Below, piece after piece: positions 8,694-16,804 of a stretch of DNA of 31,615 bases. The stretch spans positions 1 through 31,615 of the forward strand of contig JBAZRW010000013.1 in NCBI GenBank assembly GCA_041662785.1, read 5' to 3'. The notes under the pieces were generated by a model. The model was not told the origin of the DNA. It searched no databases and worked only from the letters and a program-made list of their open reading frames with translations. How positions within the stretch are numbered: the stretch's first letter is position 1; every line of letters begins with the position of its first letter. This DNA comes from Bdellovibrionales bacterium. GTDB taxonomy: Bacteria > Pseudomonadota > Alphaproteobacteria > UBA9219. The translations under genes were made by a program, and so were the position numbers.

Positions 8694-9007
8694 GCAAGAA
8701 AGAAATAGAGACGAAGATTACACCTAATGATTATCTAGTCATCTTGTCGCCCGTTATCACGGAAAAAGCGACGAATGGCTCGGTTCATAATCAGGTAACG
8801 TTTCGCGTTGCGGATACGGCGACCAAGCCTGTCATTCGCTCGGCGGTTGAGAAGTTGTTTAATGTGAAGGTCAAGGCGGTCAATACGCACAATCGCAAGG
8901 GCAAAGCCAAGCGTTTTAAGGGTCGTATGGGGCAGCGCAGCGATCAAAAATTTGCCGTCGTCACGCTTGCTGCCGGTGACAAGATCGACATTACGACGGG
9001 TCTTTAA
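8690..9007 (+). CDS. rplW: 50S ribosomal protein L23
   Basis: L23 sits at the exit of the peptide tunnel and docks trigger factor and SRP. The 105 residues contain SPVITEKATN and the conserved VKVKAVNTHNRKGKAKRFKGRMG region. Its start overlaps the rplD stop by four bases (ATGA), with a GAGAGG site inside rplD, indicating translational coupling. Confidence 0.97.
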   Translation: MSKKEIETKITPNDYLVILSPVITEKATNGSVHNQVTFRVADTATKPVIRSAVEKLFNVKVKAVNTHNRKGKAKRFKGRMGQRSDQKFAVVTLAAGDKIDITTGL

Positions 9008-9024
9008 GGGTTGAGGATAGGAAA

Positions 9025-9870
9025 ATGGCACTTAAGAAATATAAACCCATAACGCCAGGCCTTCGGCAGGTTGTTCAAACTGACCGCAGCCAGCTGTGGA
9101 AGGGCAAGCCCGTCAAGACTTTGACGGAAGGGCTGAGCAAGTCCGGTGGCCGCAATAACAAGGGTCGCATCACCACGCGTCATATTGGCGGCGGTCACGC
9201 TCGTCGTTATCGCTTGGTCGATTTCAAGCGCACCAAGATGGACATGGCGGCCATTGTCGAGCGTATGGAATATGATCCTAATCGCACGGCTTTCATCGCG
9301 CTGATCAAGTACGAAGATGAGACGCAGTCTTATATTCTTGCGCCGCAGCGTTTAAATGTTGGCGACAAGGTTGTTTCGGGTGAAAAAGTTGACGTGAAGC
9401 CTGGCAATGCCATGCGTCTCAAGAACATCCCCGTGGGCACGATTGTGCACAACGTTGAAATGCGTCCCGGTAAGGGCGGCCAAATGGCTCGTTCAGCCGG
9501 AACATACGTTCAGATCGTTGGTCGTGACGCCGGTTATGCTTTGCTGAAGCTTACCTCTGGCGAACTCCGTAAGGTCCCTCAGGATTGTATGGCGACGATT
9601 GGTTCTGTTTCCAATGCCGATCACGGCAACGTGAAGCTTGGCAAGGCAGGCCGCAAGCGTTGGCTGGGCGTTCGTCCGACCGTTCGCGGCGTTTGTATGA
9701 ACCCTGTCGATCACCCTCATGGTGGCGGCGAAGGTCGTACCTCTGGTGGTCGTCATCCTGTTTCGAAATGGGGCAAGGGCGCCAAGGGAACCAAGACGCG
9801 CACCAACAAGAGTACGGATAAGTTTATTGTTCGCCGCGCGAATAAGCGCCGCGATGCACAGAAGAAATAA
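9025..9870 (+). CDS. rplB: 50S ribosomal protein L2
   Basis: L2 is a core large-subunit protein needed for subunit joining and peptidyl transferase assembly. The 281 residues are slightly longer than the usual 275 or so. Visible hallmarks are GGRNNKGRITTRHIGGGHARRYR near the N-terminus and the functional loop MNPVDHPHGGGEGR with its conserved histidine, ending in TDKFIVRRANKRRD. A GGATAGGAAA site precedes the ATG. Confidence 0.98.
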   Translation: MALKKYKPITPGLRQVVQTDRSQLWKGKPVKTLTEGLSKSGGRNNKGRITTRHIGGGHARRYRLVDFKRTKMDMAAIVERMEYDPNRTAFIALIKYEDETQSYILAPQRLNVGDKVVSGEKVDVKPGNAMRLKNIPVGTIVHNVEMRPGKGGQMARSAGTYVQIVGRDAGYALLKLTSGELRKVPQDCMATIGSVSNADHGNVKLGKAGRKRWLGVRPTVRGVCMNPVDHPHGGGEGRTSGGRHPVSKWGKGAKGTKTRTNKSTDKFIVRRANKRRDAQKK

Positions 9871-9882
9871 GGAGAGCACAAC

Positions 9883-10161
9883 GTGACACGTTCAGTTTGG
9901 AAAGGCCCGTTTGTTGACGGTTATATGCTGGGGAAGGCCGAAAAGGCCCGTGCCTCTGGTCGTAATGACATCATCAAAACGTGGTCGCGTCGTTCGACGA
10001 TCTTGCCGCAGTTTGTTGGCCTGACGTTTGGCGTTTACAACGGCAACAAGTTTTTGCCTGTGTCCGTGTCGGAAAACATGATCGGCCACAAGTTTGGCGA
10101 GTTTGCTCCCACCCGTACCTTTAAGGGTCATACGGGCGCGGACAAGAAGACGAAGAAGTAA
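9883..10161 (+). CDS. rpsS: 30S ribosomal protein S19
   Basis: S19 binds the 16S rRNA head together with S13 near the A-site tRNA. The 92-residue protein starts at a GTG preceded by AAGGAG and reads MTRSVWKGPFVDGYML, a standard S19 opening. The conserved SRRSTILPQFVG and MIGHKFGEFAPTRTFKGH segments are present. No in-frame ATG fits better. Confidence 0.98.
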   Translation: MTRSVWKGPFVDGYMLGKAEKARASGRNDIIKTWSRRSTILPQFVGLTFGVYNGNKFLPVSVSENMIGHKFGEFAPTRTFKGHTGADKKTKK

Positions 10162-10174
10162 GGGGAATTGACGG

Positions 10175-10672
10175 ATGAGTAAGCCCAAAACAGAAAGACG
10201 TTTACCAGCCGATCAGGCGATGGCAAAAGCCTCGGCGATCCGCACGGGTGCGCGCAAGTTGAATGTGGTTGCGGCCAGCATTCGCGGCCTTGGGGCAGCG
10301 ACGGCGATGACGCAGCTGACCTTTGAAAAACGCCGCATCGCGCAGGACGTTAAAAAGGTTTTGCAGGCAGCGATTGCGAATGCCGAAAACAATCATTCTT
10401 TGGACGTTGACCGTTTGGTCGTGGCCGAGGCGTTTTGTGGCCGTGCTTTTGTGATGAAGCGTATGCACACCCGTGGTCGTGGCAAAAGCGCTGGCATTGA
10501 AAAGCCCTTTAGCAATCTGACGATCATTGTGCGTGAGCGCAAAGAGGGTGAAGTTGATGCCAAGAAAGAAGCCCGCCGTATGCGTGGTCTTTCCAAGAAA
10601 GAAGACGCCCCAAAGGGTGCAACAGTTAAAGCAACAACCAAGAAAACAGCGCAAGCTGTGACGGGGGCTTAA
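10175..10672 (+). CDS. rplV: 50S ribosomal protein L22 with C-terminal extension
   Basis: L22 spans the large subunit, and its hairpin lines the exit tunnel. The core (about residues 13-125) has ASAIRTGARKLNVVAASIRG, NAENNHSLDVDRLVV and the tunnel hairpin MKRMHTRGRGKSAGIEKPFSN. At 165 residues it is about 40-50 longer than E. coli L22. The extra tail is Lys/Ala/Glu-rich (KKEARRMRGLSKKEDAPKG and on) and probably disordered. Ribosome binding site AAGGGGA. Confidence 0.96.
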   Translation: MSKPKTERRLPADQAMAKASAIRTGARKLNVVAASIRGLGAATAMTQLTFEKRRIAQDVKKVLQAAIANAENNHSLDVDRLVVAEAFCGRAFVMKRMHTRGRGKSAGIEKPFSNLTIIVRERKEGEVDAKKEARRMRGLSKKEDAPKGATVKATTKKTAQAVTGA

Positions 10673-10675
10673 GCC

Positions 10676-11359
10676 ATGGGTCAGAAAGTCAATCCAATCG
10701 GGATGCGTATCGGCGTCAATCGGACTTGGAACAGTCGTTGGTTCGCGGACAAGGATTATGCCGACAAGTTGCATGAGGATTTGAAGATCCGCAGCTATTT
10801 GATGAAGAAGCTTGGGCCTCAAGCCAGCGTTGCTCAGATCACGATTGAGCGTCCCTCTGGCAAGTGCCGCGTTACGATTCATTCGGCACGCCCCGGTGTT
10901 GTGATTGGTAAAAAGGGCGCGGATATCGAGAAGTTGCGCAGCGAGATTGCTAAGATGACAACGGCGGAAGTTGCCTTGAACATCGTTGAAATCCGCAAGC
11001 CTGAAATTGATGCCAAGCTTGTGGCCGACAATATCGCCAGCCAGCTAGAGCGTCGTATTGCTTTCCGTCGTGCGATGAAGCGCGCCGTACAATCCGCTCT
11101 TCGTTTGGGCGCTTTGGGTATTCGTATCAATTGCTCGGGTCGTTTGGGCGGCGCGGAAATTGCGCGTATGGAATGGTATCGCGAGGGTCGCGTTCCTTTG
11201 CACACGCTTCGTGCGGATCTGGATTACGGCGTTTCGACGGCTCACACCACCATGGGGGCTTGCGGCGTGAAGGTTTGGATCTTTAAAGGCGAAATTCTTG
11301 ATCATGATCCAATGGCGCAAGAGAAACGCGCTTTGGAAAATGCTCCGGTTCGCTCGTAA
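10676..11359 (+). CDS. rpsC: 30S ribosomal protein S3
   Basis: S3 sits at the mRNA entry channel and has helicase-like activity with S4. The 227-residue product begins MGQKVNPIGMRIG and contains the KH-domain loop GVVIGKKGADIEKLR. The C-terminal domain has MKRAVQSALRLGALGIRI and the ARMEWYREGRVPLHTLRADLDYG signature. It starts three bases after rplV, with little ribosome binding site of its own, suggesting coupling. Confidence 0.98.
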   Translation: MGQKVNPIGMRIGVNRTWNSRWFADKDYADKLHEDLKIRSYLMKKLGPQASVAQITIERPSGKCRVTIHSARPGVVIGKKGADIEKLRSEIAKMTTAEVALNIVEIRKPEIDAKLVADNIASQLERRIAFRRAMKRAVQSALRLGALGIRINCSGRLGGAEIARMEWYREGRVPLHTLRADLDYGVSTAHTTMGACGVKVWIFKGEILDHDPMAQEKRALENAPVRS

Positions 11360-11386
11360 GACAAGATTTTTTTAGGGTAGGTTAAC

Positions 11387-11800
11387 ATGTTGTCACCAAA
11401 ACGTACAAAGTACCGCAAGGCTCATAAGGGGCGCATCCATGGCGCGGCGAAGGGCGGCTTTCGTTTGAACTTTGGGGCCTTTGGTCTCAAGGCTCTTGAG
11501 CCCGAGCGTATTACGGCACGTCAGATTGAAGCAGCGCGTCGTGCGATTACACGTGCCATCAAGCGTCAGGGCCGTTTATGGATTCTTGTTTTTCCGGATG
11601 TTCCTGTCTCGAAGAAGCCTGCCGAAGTCCGCATGGGATCGGGTAAGGGATCGACCGAGTATTGGGCTTGCCGCGTTCATCCGGGTCGTATCATGTTTGA
11701 GTTGGATGGCGTTCCGGAAGCTGTGGCTAAGCAAGCTTTCTTGTTAGCGGCGGCCAAGTTGCCTATTAAGACAAAGTTCGTGCAGCGCGAAGCGGCATAA
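11387..11800 (+). CDS. rplP: 50S ribosomal protein L16
   Basis: L16 helps form the A-site and organises 23S rRNA helices near the peptidyl transferase centre. The 137 residues match the family: MLSPKRTKYRKAHKGR start, the FGLKALEPERITARQIEAAR signature and RMGSGKGSTEYWACRVHPGR. The ATG follows GGGTAGG. Confidence 0.98.
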   Translation: MLSPKRTKYRKAHKGRIHGAAKGGFRLNFGAFGLKALEPERITARQIEAARRAITRAIKRQGRLWILVFPDVPVSKKPAEVRMGSGKGSTEYWACRVHPGRIMFELDGVPEAVAKQAFLLAAAKLPIKTKFVQREAA

Positions 11801-11825
11801 GAGAAAAGAATAAAGGAGCCTGATG

Positions 11826-12047
11826 ATGGCAAAGACACAAGTTAAAGCCGCCGATGTGCGGATGAAGACAGACAAAGAGTTAGAGGATCGTTTGCTTGAG
11901 CTGCGCAAGGAGCAGTTCAACCTTCGTTTTCAAAAGGCGACAGGTCAGCTGGCCAACACGGCTCGCGTGACTGCGGTTCGCAAGGAAATTGCTAAGATCA
12001 TGACCGTGATCAGTGAACGTCAACGCCAAGCCAGTTCGGCTGCGTAA
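11826..12047 (+). CDS. rpmC: 50S ribosomal protein L29
   Basis: L29 lies near the tunnel exit beside L23 and contacts SRP and trigger factor. The two-helix protein of 73 residues carries LEDRLLELRKEQFNLRFQKATGQL and the ARVTAVRKEIAKI motif. Two ATGs are adjacent (11823 and 11826). The second is preferred because it is seven bases from GGAG (11815-11818); the first is only four bases away. Confidence 0.95.
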   Translation: MAKTQVKAADVRMKTDKELEDRLLELRKEQFNLRFQKATGQLANTARVTAVRKEIAKIMTVISERQRQASSAA

Positions 12048-12069
12048 GGGAAAGAGTGAGGGACTGAAG

Positions 12070-12321
12070 ATGCCACGTCGCGTATTGCAAGGAACCGTCG
12101 TTAGTGACAAGGGTGATAAAACAATCACCGTGCTTGTTGAACGTCGCGTTATGCACCCGATCTACAAAAAATACATTCGCACGTCCAAAAAGTACGCTGC
12201 GCATGATGAAACGAACAGCTGCAAGGAAGGCGATAGCGTTTCGATTATCGAATGTCGCCCGATCAGCAAGCGTAAGAGCTGGACTGTTGTCGATGAGACA
12301 ACGGACAAAAGTGATAAGTAA
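12070..12321 (+). CDS. rpsQ: 30S ribosomal protein S17
   Basis: S17 is an OB-fold primary 16S rRNA binder. The 83 residues read MPRRVLQGTVVSDKGDKTITVLVER and contain HPIYKKYIRTSKKYAAHDE and the signature EGDSVSIIECRPISKRKSW. The ATG at 12070 is preceded by GAGGGA. The upstream open frame overlaps the end of rpmC and is not part of S17. Confidence 0.97.
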   Translation: MPRRVLQGTVVSDKGDKTITVLVERRVMHPIYKKYIRTSKKYAAHDETNSCKEGDSVSIIECRPISKRKSWTVVDETTDKSDK

Positions 12322-12350
12322 GTAACTTTAGTGTGGAAGTGGATTAAGCC

Positions 12351-12719
12351 ATGATTCAAATGGAATCCGTTCTCGATGTTGCGGACAACAGTGGGGCCAA
12401 AAAGGTTCTCTGTGTGAAAGTACTCGGTGGATCGAAGCATATGGTCGCAGGTGTCGGCGACATTATCGTTGTCTCAATCAGAGAGGCGATCCCTCGTGGT
12501 CGCGTCAAGAAGGGCGATGTGCATAAAGCCGTGATCGTGCGTCAGAAGTACGCGATTAAGCGTGATGATGGCAGCGTCATTCGCTTTGACCGTAACGCCG
12601 CTGTTTTGATCAACAAGGATAAGGAGCCAATTGGCACACGTATCTTTGGGCCGGTGACGCGTGAGCTTCGCACCTTGGGCTTTATGAAGATTATCTCGCT
12701 CGCGGAAGAGGTGTTGTGA
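12351..12719 (+). CDS. rplN: 50S ribosomal protein L14
   Basis: L14 sits at the subunit interface and binds the silencing factor RsfS. The 122-residue protein begins MIQMESVLDVADNSGAKKV and contains GDIIVVSIREAIPRG and RGSVIRFD-like (GSVIRFDRNAAVLIN) segments, ending in SLAEEVL. Its stop overlaps the GTG/ATG start region of rplX. Confidence 0.98.
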   Translation: MIQMESVLDVADNSGAKKVLCVKVLGGSKHMVAGVGDIIVVSIREAIPRGRVKKGDVHKAVIVRQKYAIKRDDGSVIRFDRNAAVLINKDKEPIGTRIFGPVTRELRTLGFMKIISLAEEVL

Positions 12720-13048
12720 TGTCCGTTAAGATTAAAATGAAAATCAAGAAGAACGACAACGTGATTGTTCTTGCTGGCAAGGATAAAGGCAAGGCGGGCA
12801 TGGTCAAGATGGTTATGCCATCTGAAAACCGTGTTGTTGTGGTCGGCGTCAACCGTGTGACACGTCACACCAAGCCTACGCAAGCGGACCCGCAAGGCGG
12901 ACGCAAGCAGGTCGAAGCGCCGCTTCATGCCTCGAACGTTGCCCTGATCGATCCTAAGGACAACAAGGCTACGCGCATTAGCATCAAAGTCGGTAAGGAT
13001 GGCGCAAAGACGCGTCATGCCAAGCGTTCCGGCGAAGTGATTGAGTAA
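12719..13048 (+). CDS. rplX: 50S ribosomal protein L24
   Basis: L24 initiates large-subunit assembly and lies near the tunnel exit. The 109 residues contain the KOW motif region KIKKNDNVIVLAGKDKGKAG and VNRVTRHTKP. The start region is GTGATG: ATG at 12719 overlaps the last base of the rplN stop, and an in-frame GTG lies one codon upstream. Either start implies coupling to rplN. Confidence 0.96.
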   Translation: MSVKIKMKIKKNDNVIVLAGKDKGKAGMVKMVMPSENRVVVVGVNRVTRHTKPTQADPQGGRKQVEAPLHASNVALIDPKDNKATRISIKVGKDGAKTRHAKRSGEVIE

Positions 13049-13064
13049 GGAAGAGAGAAAAGCC

Positions 13065-13631
13065 ATGACGGCCAAAGCCAAAGAAAAGTACGTACCGCGC
13101 TTGCAGCGCCATTATAACGATGTCGTTTTGCCAGAGATGATGAAAGCACTCGGTTACACAAACCGCTTGCAGGTTCCTCGTCTTGAGAAAATCGTCATCA
13201 ACATGGGTGTCGGCGAGTCTGTGAACGACAGCAAGAAGGTCAAAAGCGCTGCTGATCAGCTTACGCTGATCGCCGGACAAAGGCCTGTTGTGACAAAGTC
13301 TCGCAAGGCGATTGCCGCGTTTAAGCTGCGTGCCGGTTTGGGCATCGGCTGCAAGGTGACGCTTCGCCGTGAAAAAATGTACGAGTTTATGGATCGTTTG
13401 GTCAATGTGGCCATGCCCCGTATCCGCGATTTCCGTGGTATTTCGGCCAAGAGCTTTGATGGCGCTGGCAACTATGCCATGGGATTAAAAGAACAGATCG
13501 TTTTTCCCGAAATCGATTTCGACAAGATTGACGAAATTCGTGGGATGGACATCGTGATTTGTACGACGGCCGAGACGGATAATGAAGCACTTGCGCTGTT
13601 GCGTGGGTTCAACATGCCGTTCCAAAGCTAA
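13065..13631 (+). CDS. rplE: 50S ribosomal protein L5
   Basis: L5 binds 5S rRNA and contacts the P-site tRNA. The 188-residue product has VPRLEKIVINMGVGE, the TLIAGQRPVVTKSRKAIAAF region, KVTLRREKMYEFMDRL, and a C-terminal segment ALLRGFNMPF. The ATG at 13065 follows GGAAGAGAG; the frame's earlier TTG overlaps rplX and is not needed. Confidence 0.98.
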   Translation: MTAKAKEKYVPRLQRHYNDVVLPEMMKALGYTNRLQVPRLEKIVINMGVGESVNDSKKVKSAADQLTLIAGQRPVVTKSRKAIAAFKLRAGLGIGCKVTLRREKMYEFMDRLVNVAMPRIRDFRGISAKSFDGAGNYAMGLKEQIVFPEIDFDKIDEIRGMDIVICTTAETDNEALALLRGFNMPFQS

Positions 13632-13646
13632 GGGAAGGGAAGAGCA

Positions 13647-13952
13647 ATGGCCAAGAAGTCGATGATTGAAAAAAATAACCGCCGTCGCCGCATGTGTAAG
13701 CAAAAGGCAACGACGCGCACGGCCCTTAAGGCGCAAATCATGGATAAGGAGACATCCATGGAAGACCGTTTTGAGGCTGTGATGAAGTTGGCGAAGATGC
13801 CGCGCAATTCAGCCAAGGTTCGCATTCGCAACCGTTGTGAGCTGAGCGGTCGTCCTCGTGGTTATTATCGCAAGTTTAAACTTTCGCGTATCGCGCTTCG
13901 CGAACTGGCCTCATCGGGTCAGCTCCCTGGCGTTATCAAGTCGAGCTGGTAA
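13647..13952 (+). CDS. rpsN: 30S ribosomal protein S14 (zinc-independent type)
   Basis: S14 completes the head of the small subunit. The 101-residue length and the absence of paired CxxC motifs identify the longer, zinc-independent form. Conserved features are the basic start MAKKSMIEKNNRRRR, the NRCELSGRPRGYYRKFKLSR signature and GVIKSSW end. Ribosome binding site GGGAAGGGAAG. Confidence 0.98.
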   Translation: MAKKSMIEKNNRRRRMCKQKATTRTALKAQIMDKETSMEDRFEAVMKLAKMPRNSAKVRIRNRCELSGRPRGYYRKFKLSRIALRELASSGQLPGVIKSSW

Positions 13953-13966
13953 GGAGGATTTGGGGC

Positions 13967-14365
13967 ATGTCGTTTACCGATCCAATTGGAGATATGTTGA
14001 CACGCATTCGCAATGGACAGATGGCCAAGTTGCCAGTTGTCGATTGTCCGTCGTCATCATTCCGCAAGCGTGTTTTGGAAGTCTTGCAACGCGAAGGCTA
14101 TATTCGCGGCTTTTCTGAAATGCAAAAGAGCAACAGCCATGCGGTTCTTGCTATTGAGCTGAAGTACCATGATGGCATGGGCTGTATCCGGAAAATCGAT
14201 CGCGTATCGAAGCCTGGACGCCGCGTTTATGCCGGCATTAAGGATTTCGGTCGTGTGTTTAACGGTCTGGGCATTTCGATTTTGTCGACACCGCGTGGCG
14301 TTCTTTCGGACAACGAAGCGCGTACACAAAATGTCGGCGGCGAAGTTCTTTGTCGCGTATTCTAA
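13967..14365 (+). CDS. rpsH: 30S ribosomal protein S8
   Basis: S8 is a primary binder of the 16S rRNA central domain; in E. coli it represses the spc operon. The 132 residues begin MSFTDPIGDMLTRIRNGQMA and end with the family signature ISILSTPRGVLSDNEAR followed by GGEVLCRVF. It has the strongest ribosome binding site of the block (AAGGAGG). Confidence 0.98.
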   Translation: MSFTDPIGDMLTRIRNGQMAKLPVVDCPSSSFRKRVLEVLQREGYIRGFSEMQKSNSHAVLAIELKYHDGMGCIRKIDRVSKPGRRVYAGIKDFGRVFNGLGISILSTPRGVLSDNEARTQNVGGEVLCRVF

Positions 14366-14384
14366 AGGAAGTTGAGGTTCAATT

Positions 14385-14918
14385 ATGTCGCGCGTAGGAA
14401 AACATCCGGTTCCATTGCCGCAGGGCGTTACCGCTGAAATTAAGGCGGGCTCTGTCACGGTTAAGGGCAAGTTGGGAACGCTGAATCTGTCTTATACGGC
14501 TGATGTCGAAGTCAAGCTGACCGACGGACAGCTTGTTGTCACGCCCGCTCTTAAATCGACTAAGGCTCGTATGATGTGGGGCACGGTACGCAACAACTTG
14601 GCCAATATGGTCAAGGGCGTCAGCGAGGGCTTTAAGAAGGTTCTTGAGATTGAAGGCGTTGGCTTTCGCGCAGCAATGCAGGGCAAGGATCTTGTCATGC
14701 AGCTTGGGTTTAGCCATGAAGTGCGCTATCCTTCGCCTGATGGCATTGAGATTAAGGCTGAGAAGCCAACCCAGTTGTCGATCAGTGGTTATGATCGTCA
14801 AAAAGTTGGTCAGGTTGCCGCTGAAATCCGCAGCATGAAGAAGCCAGAACCCTATAAGGGCAAGGGCATCAAGTATGCTGGTGAGCGCGTCCGCCGTAAG
14901 GAAGGCAAGAAGAAATAA
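14385..14918 (+). CDS. rplF: 50S ribosomal protein L6
   Basis: L6 binds near the sarcin-ricin loop and the elongation-factor site. The 177 residues start MSRVGKHPVPLPQGV and contain the double-fold region GVSEGFKKVLEIEGVGFRA and the C-terminal signature PEPYKGKGIKYAGERVRRKEG. Length and motifs are typical. Confidence 0.98.
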   Translation: MSRVGKHPVPLPQGVTAEIKAGSVTVKGKLGTLNLSYTADVEVKLTDGQLVVTPALKSTKARMMWGTVRNNLANMVKGVSEGFKKVLEIEGVGFRAAMQGKDLVMQLGFSHEVRYPSPDGIEIKAEKPTQLSISGYDRQKVGQVAAEIRSMKKPEPYKGKGIKYAGERVRRKEGKKK

Positions 14919-14920
14919 GG

Positions 14921-14940
14921 TTTGTTCTTAAAAGAACAAA
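14921..14940 (+). repeat. Perfect short palindrome between rplF and rplR
   Basis: TTTGTTCTT (14921-14929) and AAGAACAAA (14932-14940) are exact inverted copies separated by two bases, starting two bases after the rplF stop. It would form an AT-rich hairpin in the mRNA. No U-tract follows, so it is not an intrinsic terminator. It may be a protein or RNase site, or chance. Confidence 0.4.
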
Positions 14941-14976
14941 GAGAGTTTAGAAGAATAAGGTAAGAGGGATCAACCC

Positions 14977-15339
14977 ATGTTAAATACAAAAGAACTGCAC
15001 GAACGCCGCAAGACGCGCACGCGCTATCAGATCAAGAGAAAGGCCGAAGGCCGCGCTCGTTTGTCTGTTCATCGCACGGGCGAAAACATCTATGCGCAGA
15101 TCATCGATGACGCCAAAGGCGTGACGGTTGCTGCCGCGTCGACGCTGGATGCCGATCTTCGCAAGAAGCTTAAGACAGGCGCGGATAAAACAGCCGCTGC
15201 CGCTGTTGGAAAACTGGTTGCTGAACGCGCCAAGAAGGCCGGCTACACGCAGGTCGTTTTTGATCGCGGCGGTTATGTTTTCCATGGTCGCGTAAAAGAA
15301 TTGGCCGACGCTGCACGCGCTGCAGGGCTCGACTTTTAA
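14977..15339 (+). CDS. rplR: 50S ribosomal protein L18
   Basis: L18 carries 5S rRNA into the large subunit with L5. The 120-residue protein has RRKTRTRYQIKR, RLSVHRTGENIYAQIIDD, AAAVGKLVAERAKKAG and the C-terminal FDRGGYVFHGRVKELADAAR. The ATG follows AGAGGGA. The 58-base gap from rplF is larger than most in the block and holds a short palindrome. Confidence 0.98.
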   Translation: MLNTKELHERRKTRTRYQIKRKAEGRARLSVHRTGENIYAQIIDDAKGVTVAAASTLDADLRKKLKTGADKTAAAAVGKLVAERAKKAGYTQVVFDRGGYVFHGRVKELADAARAAGLDF

Positions 15340-15375
15340 GAAAATATGTCTCGATAGGGAGCTTAAGGAAAAAAC

Positions 15376-15936
15376 ATGGCGAAGCCGAAGAAATCAAATA
15401 GTCCAGAAGAACGCGAAGGCAGCGATTTGATCGAAAAGTTGGTTGGCATTAATCGTGTCGCCAAAGTCGTCAAGGGCGGTAAGCGTTTTGCAATGGCCGC
15501 GCTGGTCGTTATTGGCGATGGCAAGGGTCGCGTTGGCATCGGAACAGGTAAAGCTCGTGAGGTTCCTGAAGCAATCCGCAAGGCGACGGAAGCCGCCAAG
15601 CGCAAGATGGTTCGCATTCCATTGCGCGAAGGCCGTACATTGCATCATGATGTTCGCGGCGTCTATGGCGCGGGCAAGGTTGTTCTTCGTGCGGCTCCTG
15701 CCGGTACGGGCATCATTGCTGGCGGCCCGATGCGCGCTGTTTTTGAAGCCTTGGGCATTCAGGACGTTGTGGCCAAGTCGATTGGAACTTCTAATCCGCA
15801 CAATATGATCAAGGCAACTTTTAATGCTTTGGATCAAGTTGCTAGCCCGCGTTCTGTTGCGATGCGTCGCGGCAAAAAAGTCAGCGATATTCTTGGCCAC
15901 AAGGGCGAGGCCGCCGCTGAAGCCAAAGAAGCGTAA
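15376..15936 (+). CDS. rpsE: 30S ribosomal protein S5
   Basis: S5 acts in decoding accuracy and mRNA entry with S3 and S4. The 186 residues include DLIEKLVGINRVAKVVKGGK, GRVGIGTGKAREVPEAIRKA, and the VVLRAAPAGTGIIAGGPMRA domain. Ribosome binding site AAGGAAA ahead of ATG 15376. The Lys/Glu/Pro-rich N-terminus and Ala/Glu-rich C-terminus are slightly extended compared with E. coli. Confidence 0.98.
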   Translation: MAKPKKSNSPEEREGSDLIEKLVGINRVAKVVKGGKRFAMAALVVIGDGKGRVGIGTGKAREVPEAIRKATEAAKRKMVRIPLREGRTLHHDVRGVYGAGKVVLRAAPAGTGIIAGGPMRAVFEALGIQDVVAKSIGTSNPHNMIKATFNALDQVASPRSVAMRRGKKVSDILGHKGEAAAEAKEA

Positions 15937-15960
15937 TTTTTGTTTTTCTAAGAAGTGGTT

Positions 15961-16230
15961 ATGACGATGGAAACCAAGACAGCAAAGACAGCGGCTCCTG
16001 CCGCTAAAAAGACAGCCGCTCCCGCCGCTAAGAAAACAGCGAAGGGAAAAACCCTTGTTGTTGTTCAGCATGGTAGCATGACATGTCTGCAAGCCGCTGC
16101 GCGTGGAACGCTTGTTGGCCTTGGCCTTGGCAAGCCGCGCTCGCGTCGCGAACTCGAAGATACGCCTGCCGTGCGCGGCATGATCCGCAAGGTGCGTCAT
16201 CTTGTCACGGTTGAAGGCGAAGACGCCTAA
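15961..16230 (+). CDS. rpmD: 50S ribosomal protein L30 with repetitive N-terminal extension
   Basis: L30 is a small large-subunit protein. The core (from about residue 29) reads KTLVVVQHGSMTCLQAAARG, then LGLGKPRSRRELEDTPAVRG, and is typical. The protein is about 30 residues longer than usual because of an N-terminal arm made of two AAPAAKKT units, encoded by two tandem 24-base repeats (15991-16014 and 16015-16038). The start could be ATG 15961, ATG 15967 or GTG 15955; the ribosome binding site (AAGAAG) is weak. If translation began inside the arm, no good start would precede the core, so the arm is probably translated. Confidence 0.93.
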   Translation: MTMETKTAKTAAPAAKKTAAPAAKKTAKGKTLVVVQHGSMTCLQAAARGTLVGLGLGKPRSRRELEDTPAVRGMIRKVRHLVTVEGEDA

Positions 16231-16269
16231 AGAACATAAGAAGTTAGTTTAGAAAAAAGGACGATCATC

Positions 16270-16764
16270 ATGAAACTCAACGATTTGCGCGATAACCCAG
16301 GGGCACGCAAGAACCGGACTATCGTTGGACGCGGTATTGGTTCTGGCAAGGGCAAGACCTGCGGCAGCGGCGTTAAGGGTCAGAAATCTCGTACGGGCGT
16401 TGCCATTCGCGGGTTCGAAGGCGGCCAGATGCCCCTTCACCGTCGTCTGCCGAAGCGTGGCTTTAAGACGATGTTCCCCAAGGATTATGCCGAGCTGAAT
16501 ATCGGTCGCCTTCAAGAAGCGATTGAAGATGGTCGCGTTGATATCAAGACGGTCATCACAGAAGACAAGCTTCTTGAAATCGGTTTGGTTTCGAAATCCA
16601 AGGACGGCGTTCGTTTGCTGGCCAAAGGCTCCATCACGACTAAGGTTGAGATTGCCGTTGCGGGGGCTTCTGCCTCTGCCATTGCTGCCGTTGAAAAAGC
16701 GGGCGGCAAGGTAACGATTTTGGCCGTTAAGAAGGAAGTCGTCAAGAAAGTGAAAGCCGCCTAG
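16270..16764 (+). CDS. rplO: 50S ribosomal protein L15
   Basis: L15 is a late-assembly large-subunit protein. The 164 residues begin MKLNDLRDNPGARKN and contain the Gly-rich GRGIGSGKGKTCGSGVKGQK, the FEGGQMPLHRRLPKRGF signature, and a Val/Lys/Ala-rich end. In most bacteria secY follows rplO; here the block ends at a terminator and suhB follows. Confidence 0.98.
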   Translation: MKLNDLRDNPGARKNRTIVGRGIGSGKGKTCGSGVKGQKSRTGVAIRGFEGGQMPLHRRLPKRGFKTMFPKDYAELNIGRLQEAIEDGRVDIKTVITEDKLLEIGLVSKSKDGVRLLAKGSITTKVEIAVAGASASAIAAVEKAGGKVTILAVKKEVVKKVKAA

Positions 16765-16804
16765 GCTCTGGACTTGACGATAAAGTTTTGAGAGAAGTTA
16801 TTTG

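Noticed and set aside
14921..14940. Terminator between rplF and rplR
   Set aside because: The hairpin is AT-rich and lacks a following U-tract, and the operon clearly continues.
15394..16200. 268-codon antisense frame across rpsE/rpmD
   Set aside because: It is a shadow of rpsE and rpmD, with no start signals or recognisable motifs.
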